From positions 992,001-1,056,000 of the forward strand of contig JAUCEF010000002.1 of NCBI GenBank assembly GCA_033558025.1: DNA of 64,000 bases, written 5' to 3'. Origin of the DNA: Phytophthora sp. 'mugwort'. Its lineage: Eukaryota; Oomycota; Peronosporomycetes; Peronosporales; Peronosporaceae. Both the position numbers and the translations under genes were made by a program. The notes beneath the pieces are model-generated. The model was not told the DNA's origin. It did no database searches and worked only from the letters and a program-made list of their open reading frames with translations. Every line of letters begins with the position of its first letter. The stretch's first letter is position 1. Shown here in pieces: positions 12,742-24,437 of the stretch.

Positions 12742-14121
12742 ATGGACTACGACGGCCACAGTTTCTACTGTCAGTGCAAGATTGCGGAGACCGGCACTTC
12801 CTACTACATCTGCTCTCGCTACCGTACAGGCTGCAGGGCCCGCCTCATCGTCCGCGACGACTTTGTGAAGGCACGCAACGACTACACGCGCGACGACAAG
12901 GTAGATAAAGCATCAGCCGTCACTGACGTACGTCGCGAGATGAGAACTGCACTGCAGGAAGCCAGTCTCTCTCATCTGTCGCTGTCACCAAGTATGCTGT
13001 GGGAGCAAGTAGTGGCTTCTCTTCGTGAAGCCCATCCACCAGAGACGCTTACCACGATCCCTAGACTACCCAGCCTCTCCATCATCAAGTACGCTCGTGC
13101 TCAAGCCACTGGGTGCGACGCTTTCCGTGCGATCGAGAACGTGCCGACAAGAAACGTGTCAAAAGATGACCCTCGGCCATTTCTCCAGTTCAGTGTGGTG
13201 CACACTACCGGGCCGGGTGTGGATCACACGAGTTTGTTGGATTTGATCATCCAGATCTCGTACGGCCGCTCCTCCACCCAAGCTCGTCCATCTTCATCGA
13301 CGGCACGTTCAAGATGGTTCCTCGGCCCTTCACGCAGTGCCTTATCGTGATGATCAAGGATCCCGGAGTGGACGTTTACGTGCCCGCCATGTACGTTTTA
13401 ATGGATTCAAAGCAGCAGGATGCTTATTGGAACGCTCTCTGCTACGTAATTATCCAGACAGGACGTCTGCTAGAGCCTGCAACCAGGCATTTGTGACTTT
13501 GGAAGGAGCCTAATGAACGCCATCACGGAGCTGTTCCCGCTGGTCAAGATTGTGTGATGCTTGTTTCATTAAAAACAAGCACTTCGACGGAAGTTGGTCG
13601 AGCTACGGATTCTAGTTTCCAAGATCTCTGCAGCCCTCCGCCCAGGTGTCATTGACGTGCTGACTATTATCCAGGTGGACCAAATTTCTGACAAGGTACC
13701 CATTTTTATTGTATCCATTTAGTTGTTCTGGTAAGTGGGTTCTAATTGTGTGTTGCCTATTAAAGGGAATCAGATTCGTCCGCAGCAAGATTGACGAGAC
13801 GTGTAGCAAGACCAAGTGTGACAGCTTATGGTGGTACTTCCGCAAGACCTGGATGTCAACGTACGGAGCAGACTTATGAAACGTCCACAGCATGGCTGCG
13901 GCAAATAATGACCTGCACCATCACACGAACAACCCGCTAGAGACCTACAACAGAGATTTTGGCGACAAATTTACTGTCAACCATTTGTTGAGACGGCGAA
14001 GTCAGCTACTCGTCATTTCGTGCAGCTGATCGACGACGTCAAGTACAACTGTCGCGAGCCACCACCGCATGTGCATCTCGTCGAGCCTCGCATCCCCGAC
14101 GACGTTTACGCGTTCGAGTGA
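12742..14121 (+). pseudogene. Mutator-like (MULE) transposase with an intron, frameshifted
   Basis: The ATG at 12742 opens a frame with an N-terminal zinc-finger-like region (YYICSRYRTGCRARLIVRDD) of the FLYWCH type often found on MULE proteins. After a frameshift near 13240 the DDE core begins with FIDGTFKMVPRPF and continues with MYVLMDSKQQDAYWNAL. A canonical GT-AG intron of 70 bp (13696-13765) joins in frame. The C-terminal part (MAAANNDLHHHTNNPLE) runs to a TGA at 14119-14121. The protein would cut and move the element. Breaks near 13240 and 13490-13560 and a stop near 13880 make this copy inactive. Terminal repeats are only weakly visible. Confidence 0.75.
13696..13765 (+). other. Probable spliceosomal intron in the MULE transposase
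   Basis: The donor GTACCC and acceptor TTAAAG join codons ...ISDK and GIRFVRSK in phase 0. Without splicing the frame is disrupted by non-matching sequence. Confidence 0.6.
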
Positions 14122-15279
14122 TAGATCACGCGAAGAGAGTTGTTAGTTTGTTCTAATTGCTCTAAAATTTCTCATTTTGTTTTTAATTCCCTTGTATGCT
14201 CTAAAAGCAATCCGCTAAGATCTAAAAACTGCTCTAATACTACAACTTTCATCCGTAGCTTACGGATTATTAGTGCATTTAGAACACATTTAGAACTCTT
14301 TTATAGACGTTTTTTCAGCCCCGCCCGGTCTAACCGCCTTGAATCCGCGTGCTACAAATCGACCACATAGGAAACCGGATCCAAAGCTCATCTGACTGCA
14401 CGATCGCAGTTGAAGTTCGTAAAGACACGATACAATGACGACAAACTGACACCGCCGATTCGGCGCATGTCAATGACTGCAACTGCTGCTAGATAACGTA
14501 GAAGCCTCTCTGCGAAGTTCACGACAGTTATAGCTCCTATAATCTTCTACGTGCGAGGTTGAAGGCACAACTCCAACGAGACCATCACACAAGCTGGTCG
14601 AAAGCTGCGGGGCACATCCGAAATCAATGCGCAAACTGTCCCTCACAAAACAGTCTTTCTCGCTCTAAGCCTACCTTAGCGTGCGAACGAACCGATCCTT
14701 CCTGCCGTCGTTGATGTCATCCACTGCAACTGCTAGCTATGCGAGAAGCGTCGGGCCTGCCGCGACGTGACAGAAGTACTAGCGTTATTGCGAAGTGAGT
14801 GACATAGGCTTGCTACTGTACTACTTGCATAAGAGCTTACATATCGCCCGCCCTCCGACGGAACTCTTGACCCCAGGCTGACCAACATAGAGATAGGGCA
14901 GGCTTGTTGGCCCCCCCCCGTAGACTCTAAATAAGAATGCGCTTCAGGTTTGGAGATTTTAGTTCGGATCCTGCACGATCCCTAGCTCTTGACCAATCCA
15001 GCTGTGTATAGCCGCAGAAACGAGTGTGGACACTCCTGCAAACAGTTACAATACACGACGGAAAAACCCGCCGTCCATTTTTCTACCATTACACTTGGGC
15101 TCGTATGAAAACTTCGGCACATTTATCGAAGGGTTTTCCGTCGAAATCTGTAACACTGTCGACATCCTGCCGGATGGTCATCAGGCTGGATACGGATTAT
15201 ATTAATAATAACATTGCAAAAAAAATTGGGCGGGCTGCAATACCGGTGATTTGCCCGTCACACGGAAAGACGACGGACG
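14122..15279. other. No gene seen
   Basis: The first 250 bp are rich in 'ctctaa' words and probably form the 3' end of the MULE; a weak inverted match (gacgtttt core) exists between about 12513-12560 and 14280-14330. The remainder shows no sustained coding frame. Confidence 0.4.
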
Positions 15280-15571
15280 ATGGAGCAAGCAATCGCGGAT
15301 CTTGTGATCAACTGCTCAGCGGGTGGAGAGGCTGCTGCGTTGCGAGCGCATCTCGAGCCACACCTATCAAGTAGTTGTGCAATGAGTGCGTGTGAAGCTG
15401 AAATGTCGATCTTATGTGATCTCTGTCCGTTTCACCGTTAATGCCGGCGCCAACGGTGGAACGGGCAGCGAGGCCACCTGGCACTCGGAATTGATGCCTT
15501 TTTGCTGCTTAACGTTTTATTTAGCCCCGACTTCACGAATTGCGTGTTCGAGGCAGACAAGGATCATAGCG
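15280..15571 (+). pseudogene. Short gene fragment, function unknown
   Basis: The ATG at 15280 opens 53 codons (MEQAIADLVINCSAGGEAAA...) to a TAA at 15439. After a frame change a second peptide, LALGIDAFLLLNVLFSP, ends in a TAA near 15569. Composition and the hydrophobic pattern look protein-like, but I cannot name it. It could be a broken host gene piece or chance. Confidence 0.3.
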
Positions 15572-16664
15572 AGTAAACGTACATAAGCTCGTTATCAAGA
15601 AAGCCGTCAGTATTGAAAAAATATATTCCAAGTGTACAACACATCGCTGGAGAAGAACACTAGGCTTGCGCAATGGAGCATTCGCAGTACAGTGAACCCC
15701 ACCGGCATTCACGGCGGCGTACTACAGCGGAAAGCTCTTGGGCATTTGAAAAAGTGACGGCGCAGTATGGACAGTAATTACTATCTGCTACCAACCTACT
15801 ACCTTATCTATTGGAACCACATCTTCTTCCTGTAGCAAAAAATCCGTTTTCACCGCTGATTATCTGCAACAGGTCACAAGTTGAAAATGCATCTCGCACT
15901 AAGGAGCAAATCAGAAGTGGCAGCACAAACATAGGGCTTAACCTAAATGCACTCGCTTTCTCCAGCCCCCTGGTTGAAGTAACTTCAGCAAATTTTACAG
16001 ATGTGTAATCAAAACAATCAAACTATTACAACTATTTCCAAGATAACGAGATTTTAGAACAAGTCATGATTTGTTTAAGCAATATATAGAAATTATAGAT
16101 CAAATATTAATAGAATCTAATGGGAAAAATATATATCTAAACTAAAAGAATTATTTGAATACTGAAGATTCTGATCAAAAAGAGGATCAATAAAAGATTC
16201 TTATCAAGACAATTTTTAGAGATATCTTATGAGCGAATAGCCTTTGGAATTATTATAACTGTTTTATATTTTCCTTAAGTACTTATGGTATTTTTTTAAT
16301 CCTATCAAAGAAGTTTATATTTTAGGTCACAGAGCAGAGCGCGTCGGCATTCATACCATGCCCCTCCACCATCGTCAGGCCTTCAGTGCAACACAAATCA
16401 CAAGCAGAGAGCATTCATATGTATGACTGTCGGAAAGTGTAGGGATGTCGGAACGTCACGACATAACATAGTAGGTCTACCGTTTTTTTTTTTTTTTGCA
16501 TTTGTTTATAGGAAATATTCCAATTTTGCAAGTAGTATTAATAAAACTTTGTGTATAACTAGAACCGACGTCTTCAAGTATTATTTACACGACTTTGTGT
16601 AACTTTAGGATATGGCTACACAAAGTCTAGTTAATATTTGTAAATGCAAAAGCTGAGATACAAC
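15572..16664. other. No gene seen; AT-rich stretch
   Basis: From about 16010 to 16660 the sequence is strongly AT-rich, with a T run near 16485-16498. No coding frame is supported. It directly flanks the left end of the hAT element. Confidence 0.5.
16657..16664. repeat. Left target-site duplication of the hAT element
   Basis: GATACAAC here compares with AATACAAC at 23389-23396: 7 of 8 bases identical, the 8-bp length expected for hAT. Confidence 0.75.
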
Positions 16665-16678
16665 CAGAGGTCGGAAAA
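16665..16678 (+). repeat. Left terminal inverted repeat of the hAT element
   Basis: CAGAGGTCGGAAAA; starts with CAG as hAT ends commonly do and pairs with 23375-23388. Confidence 0.8.
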
Positions 16679-17739
16679 TTCAATAGTGTATTGGATTGGT
16701 GCTGGTATTTTGTTCCGCAATAAAAATTCCAATATGACCTCAAGCAATAATAAAAATTTCCCGCAATTAAAATATATTGATTCAATCATTATCTTCGTCT
16801 TGCTCTGCCTTGCCCCAGCAGTGATCCCCGATGGTACGCTGTCTGCGCAGTCAACTGGCTAAGCCAAACCAAGTTCCCCAATATATTGAAAGTCTCTATC
16901 ATGTTTTGCGTTAAGTCGGAGGCCAGTTGCCATGTCAATTCTTGGTATTGTGCTTTCTAGTCAAACTTTTCATGGGCGGTTCTTTGCACGAACCAACCAA
17001 GCAATAGACCAACTTGCGTAGTCACATACAACATTCATTTTGGTAGTTTCCGGGCACCGAGCGGCAGACGGCATCGGCGACAGAAACGAAGAACACAGTG
17101 CCGCAGTAGGTACAACCTGTACCACACGACAGTAGCTCGACACTTCAAGATTTTACCAAGTCAAGGCTCCCTGGTAAGGACACCGCCCTCAACATCGCCG
17201 GCGAATGTGCGTGTGTCGCCGTATCCACTGCGCGTACGAACGCCATGTTATACACCACCCCCAGCGTCCTCCACTCGCCAGACACCGAAGGAGGATGACA
17301 ACCGAGCTTGTGCCTCACTGGACGATTCGCTATTGGCGTCCGATGATCGCCGACTGCAATTAATCGTGCAGTGATGTTAAATCACACTGTCGGGCGACGA
17401 GATACATCGGCCAATATGCTGCAGGCCTTTGTCGCGAACGGTGCTGAAGCTACTTGCCTTCCAATGCCCTTGCCTTCCGAAGCGATTGCCTTGCAGAAAT
17501 TTTGTCCAATTAGGTACAATTGCTCGATTTTGTGGTGGTTTTTTTGCACAATAGGTCAGAAATTCCAAATTTTAGCGGGATCCACAATACCCCACCCAAG
17601 AAACTAAGTAGTACTCCTGTCCTGCTTGATTAGTTTTTAGCGTATATTCTATCAGCAGTAAATAAGTCAGGACCGTCTTCAAAATCGGAAGTGTCGTCTT
17701 CTAGGCCGGTATTGTCATCTAGCGTCTCCGTAGGGTGCG

Positions 17740-17860
17740 GATTTTTCTCAAGTACAAATCGGATGCTTTCCGAGTTCACCCGGTATTGAGATGAATTGCG
17801 AGTGCGTTTACCAAAACCGGTATTACTCGGATGTTTTTTATACTCGGATGGTTTGAAAGA
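17740..17860 (+). repeat. Left long inverted repeat of the nested MULE
   Basis: Pairs with 21230-21370 over roughly 110 bp with mismatches. It includes 'attgcgagtgc' and 'gtacaaatcggat'. Confidence 0.6.
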
Positions 17861-17995
17861 CACATGTCCGTGTTATAGAGGAAACACTTTTTGACAAGTA
17901 ATGAAAGCTAACACTTGTGATCGGGTCACATTTACAACTTACTCTATTTTGCATACCTATCGGTCTATACCTGCCCACTTCATTGTTGCATTGCG

Positions 17996-20620
17996 ATGCC
18001 TGAGGAGCTGGTACCGTTGCTAGACGAGGACAATGAGGGAGACGTCGAGAATCAAGTGCATCAACCGAGATCCTAGGAGGCAATCTCAGAGCACACTTCA
18101 ACCGGTGCTAAATTAGCGGCAATGCAGAACCCATAACGGGTTCACACACACGACGGCCTCACATACCGTACTTGTACAACCAGGGCTCACGCTCGTCTAT
18201 AGCGTTGTACGAGTGCGCCACGCATTTCGATTGCCCGAAGAGAATCCGTCTGGCGACAATGACAATGGTCAACGGGGACGGGAAAAAGTGTTGTCTCTCT
18301 CTCCAGCAGGACAGCGACGAGCACGCAGCCGATAGGAACAACGGTGCAAGAACGACTGGGGGGGGGGAAACCAAAGCGAGGTATTTCTGCACTCTTCATC
18401 TTCAAGGACGAGGTTGATACCATGCTAAGTGGTGGCGCCGGGATCAAAAAGTGTCGACTCATGTTGATAAGGAATACGAAAAGGACGCGAGGATGATTGC
18501 ACTCATGACGAATGCGCTGCAGCTGAAGAACTGAAAGGCGATACGCAAGCGCCAGAAAAAAGGTGAGAGTTCTAAGCTCTGCAAACGCGGTTGTTTTTCC
18601 CTAATGAATTATATGTAGGCGGTTGGCATATTCAGTCCAAGGGCGCGCTACCTGAGTGGGCAAGCGATAAAATGTGCGAAACCACAAGTAATTTTTACAG
18701 GTGCACAGAGTGCACCACTGGTACAGTCGAGCGTTCATTTCATTCATCAGTGAAAGACTCGATTGATGAAATGATTATGCTAAGTGTGTTTCCAGATCCT
18801 GCTAATGATTCGTTAGGTATGATTTTACAAGTCGTCAAGTATTTCTCAGCATGAAAAAATCGATGAACGATCAAGACAGCGATTTATTTGCATCCAGTAA
18901 TGGGACTTACAAGATTCATGAAGGTGGGTGGACATTGGTTAACTTTGGCACCTATATGACAAGTTATACACGCGGAACATTCTCAAACATTTTCGTCCCG
19001 GGGTGCTTCATGGTCACAAGGAGTGAAAGCGCGTTGGCTTACCGTAAACTTTTCTCAACTACACGCAAGTTTGGAAATTTGTTTTTGGCAAGGATTTACA
19101 AGTCAAGTTTAGGTCGTTGGACCATTGCGCAGCAATCGCGAACGCCTTCCAAGCTGAATGGTCAGGCTTAATCCTGCTCAGCTGCTGGCCACACGTATCA
19201 TGCAAAGCTCGGGAAAGCAACGCGCTCGCCTCTCCGATATTGATTACTTTAACGGCGTCGTGTATCAACACATAAAGTGGATGTACGAATGCCGCACATA
19301 CGATCAGTTTCGAGCACTAGGGAGCAAATGTATCAACAAGTGGGTTGAAGATGGCGAGGCAGCATATGCATCTTGGTTTGAGGATGTATACTTTTCGGCT
19401 CCGTGGGATATGTGGTATGTCGGTGCTGCGGGGATCGTTTTTGGCATCCTGCCGAACCAAATCACTATAGAATCGTTTCATCTGACCCTGAAGAAAGCGG
19501 TCCCAAACCAGCAAGCCAGTACAGCATGTGTCCTGAACAAGAAATTTCCAGTCCGCCTTCTTCTCGTAGGAGAAGATTTCCGGGTTTCGAGTTTGCCGAT
19601 AAGGGATTTCATCATTATGCGCATGGTAAAGTAAAATGGTCTAGCTGGTTCACTTTGTGCGCTCACTACTGTTTGTGTATCCTTGGCATGTACACAGAAC
19701 CAATTCCGGCTGATCAGTTTGTTTGAGCACGGATTCTCTTGGTGGATAAGCACAATTATATGCGGATGACCTTTCCAATAAGGGTGCTGTTTATGCGATC
19801 ATACTCAACGCAGTGCACCTCGTTAGCTCCCCCACCAACCTTAAAACAGGCTTGAATGTCACGGCTATCAGAGTGAAACGCTACTCGGAAGGACTTGTCG
19901 GCAACCTCGATGATCAAAACAATCAAGGACGCTCATATAGTGGATAAGCCCTGCACAAGGTGTCAGTGCGTGTCGAAGCCCACGGGTCTCTGGAGAATCG
20001 ACCGATCTGGAAATCTACAGAGGTTGGTATTAATCGAACTTGATATTCAAGCATTTTGAAGCCTAGTGCAAACTATATTTTGATTCTAGATTCAGACGAT
20101 TCGGGATGCCTATGTGTGTGACTTCAAGACTGCACGACAAAGCGGATGACTATACCAGCATAGTTTAGCAGCAATGGCGTTATTGAAACGCATTGAGCTT
20201 GATAATGTACTGCGCAATTCCTGCACGCCGTAAACCTGGCCGTCCTCAATTTCGCGGGCTTGAGCGAGATGTGAAATGATTCCAACATCTTCAGCACGAA
20301 CAACCTGCCTAAGCTTCTGATCGAGGCGCCCGGCTTCATCTTTCACTGGTCGGTGATGACAGAGTTCACTTTAACGCGACGTGGTAGCGCCACAAAAGAA
20401 TTCATCGCAGGGAGAATCATTGGATGGCAAAGAATCGCGGACAATTCTCTTGGTTGTTCGATTTATAAACGGCAACGTCATCAAATGCAGTGCGAGGAGC
20501 TGGCGGAATTACTTTCGGCCAGCTATGCTCATGTGTCGAACGTTGATGGTCTCCGTGTTGACAGCGATGAAGGGAATGCTTTGGCCAGCTAGGTATTTCC
20601 CCCAAACCCGCGACGTACTG
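17996..20620 (+). pseudogene. MULE transposase remnant (nested copy)
   Basis: The frame starts with an acidic N-terminus (MPEELVPLLDEDNEGD). A zinc-binding segment of the FAR1/WRKY-like kind follows (YECATHFDCPKRIRLATM, near 18205-18260), then CTECTTGTVERSFHSSVKDS (18696-18755). A downstream block (ILPNQITIESFHLTLKKAV, near 19447-19505) resembles the C-terminal part of MULE transposases. A Cys-rich motif (KPCTRCQC) lies near 19950. Stops and frame changes occur throughout, and one possible GT-AG intron lies near 18562-18619. It is a second MULE family, distinct from 12742-14121. The assignment rests on motif style and the flanking repeats. Confidence 0.55.
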
Positions 20621-21229
20621 CGCCAGAGCAAGCTGTCGGCGCGACGTAGCCAACTACCCACCTTCACGCTAAATGTCCAGTGTAAGGTCTCGCGACAGTG
20701 TTAGATCTCACCTCAAATTCAAATGTGTTTACATGCGTAATACTCGTCTCACTTTGAGCTCCCCCCTCCGCCAAGATGAACACCCTGCGTCTGGGCAAAA
20801 TGATGCACTGAGTACCATCCATCGACGAGCGCCGTTGGCTTTCCCGCTGTCTCGGTCGTGTCGCTGGGTTCGCTCGTGGCTCCGCCGTCTGAAATCCGGC
20901 TGCCCAGAACAGCGATTATGGGTCAGTACAAAGTGCAGATGAGCACCTGGTAGCTGCAGCTGCTCTCGCACGAAGTCACGAGCTTCTCGTCCTATCCTCT
21001 ACTTAGAATGCTCTTGGGCGATAGTCGCGTGCTTGCTCACGAAGGGTTTGCCCTTTGTGAGCAACCGCTAAAAGCCCCAGTTGCCTTTCGCTGTCTGTGC
21101 AAGACCACAACGTGTTTGTGAGGCATGATGACTTTCCTTTTGGATTTGCAAGTACGTACGTGGATCTTCTCGCTTTCAGATGAGTCTGGATGACCACTGA
21201 CATCCGATTTTCTTCTTGTATTGTAGGGA

Positions 21230-21370
21230 TTTTGGGTCGGTACTCGCAATACCCCCCTTTCAATTAGGTTTGTATTCTCAATACAGCCAATATTATAATT
21301 GCACTCGCAATGCGTCTCAATAACGGCTATACTCGGAAACAATCCGATTTGTACTCGTTGGGAATCTTTT
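21230..21370 (-). repeat. Right long inverted repeat of the nested MULE
   Basis: Reverse-complement partner of 17740-17860; includes 'gcactcgcaat' and 'atccgatttgtac'. Confidence 0.6.
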
Positions 21371-21548
21371 TCGTCTCTGTAAAAGGACGACACCATGGCA
21401 GCTCGGTCGCTTCTTGCTCCAGCCGCCTCCGACTTTGGGCCTCGTTGCCTTGTTGATTTTTTTTCATATTTTCGCTTTTCTGTCGTTTGGCCTCGGCCAG
21501 CGCTTGAATTTGCGTGTCTCGTTTGGTCTTGCGAGACATTGTCAACAA
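21327..21548 (-). other. Short charged open frame near the MULE right end
   Basis: Minus-strand frame with MSRKTKRDTQIQALAEAKRQ, rich in K, R, E and Q, probably helical. It overlaps the right inverted repeat. It may be part of a second MULE-encoded protein or an older sequence; I do not recognise it. Confidence 0.25.
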
Positions 21549-21981
21549 TTTGGGAAATGTAGTCGCTACTTGAAAGGCTGGTCCTACAGTTCTTACCCGA
21601 GGGACGATGGATTCCTACAAGTTAAATGTATATTTGACTCATTACCTTAGGTATCTGAGCCGGAAGCAATATTTCCATAAAATAAAATGTACAAAACATA
21701 TTTTAGTTTGTATTAGTAAAATATGGCGCTGTACCCAAACATATTTATTTCTCTGCAAAGTGGGATTGAGCACGATATACGATTGCACATGGCCAATGGT
21801 GATGTGTAAACTGCTTCCACTCCGTCCATAGTTAAACTCAAATGAAAGTGAAAAACGTACCTGCGACGGATCTACATAGTACAATTTTTTTTTAAAAGTA
21901 AATAATTCTCTGTGCATAGTTACCTTTCGAATAGCTCAATCCACAAATAATAAGAGGTGTATCTACCTGTATTACAACAAA

Positions 21982-23300
21982 TTAACTGTTTACTCGTTTT
22001 GTTGGTACAGTAGCTACAGTACTGACGTCCCCCATATCATGATTAACACAAAGAAAAGATAGCTGTTCAAAGTTGGCGGGGTACATAGAGCGGCGTTGCG
22101 TTGCCGATACTAGCTTGCACTGCGAAAATAGCGGCTCCACCATGTTAGAAATTAGTTACCATCTTCATTAGAACCATGTACTGCTTCATGTCCGATGTCG
22201 GCTTGCACTTTTTGCCCCCGCTTCGAAGGAGCTGTGATGCGTAGTCTTCGTCTTTCTATTTGTGCTTTTTCCAGCAGCTTGTGTCACCGCAAAGGGCTTC
22301 AATATCAAAGCCTCAGTCGAAGCCAGTAAAGAGCAATTGATCACCTTAACAACACCTGTCTCAAATTCCGCTCGGTGCACAATTATTGCGGTGGCTTCAG
22401 ATGTTCGCCCATAACAAGTCAGTGATTAGGGCGTCAAACATCACTCGTACCTCGGCCATGTCCGTGTCGTCGCGCTGCAATAGCATTGCTCGCAACAGAC
22501 TGATCGTGTTGCAGTTGTCGCCCATTAGAAATCCCACCATGTCCTTCGCCTTGTCATAAACGTCGAGGATGTTTTCGAACAGCTTGACATGAACATCTGT
22601 TGTCTGAGATCCGTTTGCCAGCGGGGATAGACCCAGCAGAGGAACGTGGAGCTTGCCATCTGCTTCGTAAACAGCGAAAAGGGCGACATAATGCACGCCG
22701 GCATGTGATCATCCATCAAGCATTAGGTCAAAGATCATTCCCAATTCCTTCTCGAGCTTGTGCCGACCTAAAAAAAAAACAGCTTTAACAGTAACAGCGC
22801 GCAGCTTGCTCACGGCCCGCGTGAGAGCGTCTTCCGCTTCGTGGATGCGCATGTTCCGCATGATAATTCACTGAATCCACTGGAACAGATGGCTTACTTC
22901 TTCTGATACGAAATCATACGATTGGATTGAGCGTCCTGAGCTGCCTTCGAACGAAGGCTGATAGCCCGCATCTTTCGCGTCCAGGCGCGCTTTGAAATCG
23001 GAGTACCCTGTCCCTCCAGCTTGTTTCCGTCGACTGCCATAAAAACCCATTGCAGTGAAACATCCCTTGACCAAGCGGCGTGTAGAAGTAGGCCATTTGC
23101 TGGTTTAAGACCTTTGTGGTTCGAAATTTAGGGAATATTAAGAATGGCAGCCCGCCAGACATGCTGGAAACTGGCAGTGTGGTCTGAAGAGCACCGGAAC
23201 CAATGGACATGAATGTGGTGTGGGTGACACCGACAATGACGGCAAGGTCTATCAGAGGAGGTTCTGCCATATATTTTTTTTTACCAATAATGTGTCCAAT
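21982..23300 (-). pseudogene. hAT transposase remnant
   Basis: In minus-strand order: a BED-type zinc-finger piece (RRKQAGGTGYSDFKARLDAK, 22960-23040); the catalytic-core start (HYVALFAVYEADGKLHVPLL, 22630-22690); GDNCN shortly after (22510-22525); and the hAT C-terminal dimerisation block (FSQCKLVSATQRRSMYPANF, 22080-22140), ending with a TAA at 21982-21984. The protein would excise and reinsert the element. Several frameshifts are present and the middle is shorter than the roughly 600 aa usual for the family, so it is dead. Confidence 0.75.
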
Positions 23301-23374
23301 ATCATATTGTATTGTCATAAGAAATTCCCAATAATAAAGATTAGTATTCCAAAACCCAATTATCATTAATTATT

Positions 23375-23388
23375 TTTTCCGACCTCTG
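23375..23388 (-). repeat. Right terminal inverted repeat of the hAT element
   Basis: TTTTCCGACCTCTG, an exact reverse complement of 16665-16678. Confidence 0.8.
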
Positions 23389-23396
23389 AATACAAC
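23389..23396. repeat. Right target-site duplication of the hAT element
   Basis: AATACAAC, matching GATACAAC at 16657-16664 in 7 of 8 positions. Confidence 0.75.
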
Positions 23397-23835
23397 ATAG
23401 AACTCGTAAGCGATAGTGACGACGACTACGTGTGCATGGCCAACGTGCTCGTTCTGAAAGTGGCGACGTTCCCATTCCCTGCGGACGGTGCTGTCGGCGT
23501 CCAAGGCCGTCGGTCCGGTGAGCAGTAAGTCGCTAAAATAGACGATCTGTCCAATTAGCACGCACCATGACCATTCATTGCTCTGTCGAATTACAACTTA
23601 GTCGCCGCCGCCAAAGCACACGGCCTGTTAACGACGATTTCCTGTTCTGATGTGTGTTAAAACTGACGATGCAGACGACTGGGCTAGCCGCTGGGCGGCA
23701 TGACCACGGACAGATCTCCTTGGACGTGGCCAACATCCGCGTTCACATCGTAGGTAATATTCCGCAGCGTGTGATGAAAAAAACTGCATAATCTAAAGTA
23801 TAGCCATACTTTTTAGTTTGGTGTACTCAACACAG
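23397..23835. other. No gene seen
   Basis: Mixed-composition sequence between the hAT element and the Copia fragment; no supported coding frame. Confidence 0.5.
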
Positions 23836-23904
23836 TTAGAATTTGTACTTTTCTGTGATGCTTACTGACACAATACAAACGATGTTGATTAAGGGGGCTA
23901 ACGA

Positions 23905-24235
23905 TGACTTGAACTCGTGGAGGCGGCGGGTCATCGTTATCCAGTTGTGCATCATAGTGCGGTTGTAGAAGTTGCGCAGTGTGTTCCACGCCATGATGGC
24001 CAACGCGGCCGACCGGATTTTCGTGTGGTGCTCCACCGCCACTCCTTGAACATCAGCCCAAGGCCTTCATGCCGTTCAGCAGCCACGTCTCCGTCATCTC
24101 TGGCGGGTCCTTCACCATCTGCAGGTACGCTAGCAGACCCTTCCATGCCAATGTCATTCGCATGGCGAATTCCCAATGGAAGTAATTGTTGCTTCCCAGG
24201 ATGACTTCGGCCTTCTTGCTGGTCGAGGACGTCAT
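23905..24235 (-). pseudogene. Copia Gag N-terminal fragment
   Basis: Minus-strand frames read TSSTSKKAEVILGSNNYFHW and MAWNTLRNFYNRTMMHN, close to the Gag of the nearly intact Copia element at 37.6-42.3 kb. The copy stops after about 115 residues (RRLHEFK) and runs into unrelated DNA. There is one frameshift. It belongs to the LTR piece at 24280. Confidence 0.8.
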
Positions 24236-24279
24236 GGCAGTCGTGTCGCTTGGTCTTGAGCTTAGTGCGGCTGTTAACC

Positions 24280-24437
24280 TGTTGAGTTCAAGTGAGGTTT
24301 GGGAGGTAAAAACGAAGTGAGCTCTATTGACTTAGCTGTTTCACTAACCTGCAACACTCGTCCTGTGCTTTCTGTGCTCACCCACTGCGCCCCATCCACA
24401 GACCAGAATATCTGCCAATCGAGTTCAGCCACGGGTC
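24280..24437 (-). repeat. Copia LTR, 3' part of the LTR (R/U5 side)
   Basis: Read on the minus strand this matches 33617-33762 (for example ctggtctgtggatggggcg) and ends ...TTGAACTCAACA, followed by the same primer-binding region (ggttaacagccgc) seen beside the intact element's LTR at 42022. It is separated from the rest of its LTR by the gene fragment 24438-25478. Confidence 0.75.

Larger units (their letters stand above)
17690..21400 (+). mobile_element. Second MULE, nested inside the hAT element
   Basis: Long inverted repeats near 17740-17860 and 21230-21370 flank a Mutator-like transposase relic. Across the best 24-bp core (17753-17776 against 21332-21355) 22 positions pair. Long terminal inverted repeats are typical of MULEs. 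Outer limits are approximate and the 9-11 bp target duplication expected for Mutator could not be picked out by eye. Confidence 0.55.
16665..23388 (-). mobile_element. hAT transposon carrying a nested MULE
   Basis: The left end CAGAGGTCGGAAAA (16665-16678) is the exact reverse complement of the right end (23375-23388). Both ends are flanked by an 8-bp direct repeat (7/8). A broken hAT transposase lies on the minus strand near the right end. The total is 6.7 kb; removing the Mutator-like insertion of roughly 3.7 kb leaves about 3 kb, the usual hAT size. Ends and target duplication are seen directly; the nesting order is inferred from this arithmetic and from the position of the inner inverted repeats. 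Confidence 0.8.

Noticed and set aside
13290..13350. C-terminal extension of the first MULE frame (SRWFLGPSRS)
   Set aside because: The true core continues in another frame (FIDGTFKMVPRPF); this tail is out of frame after a frameshift.
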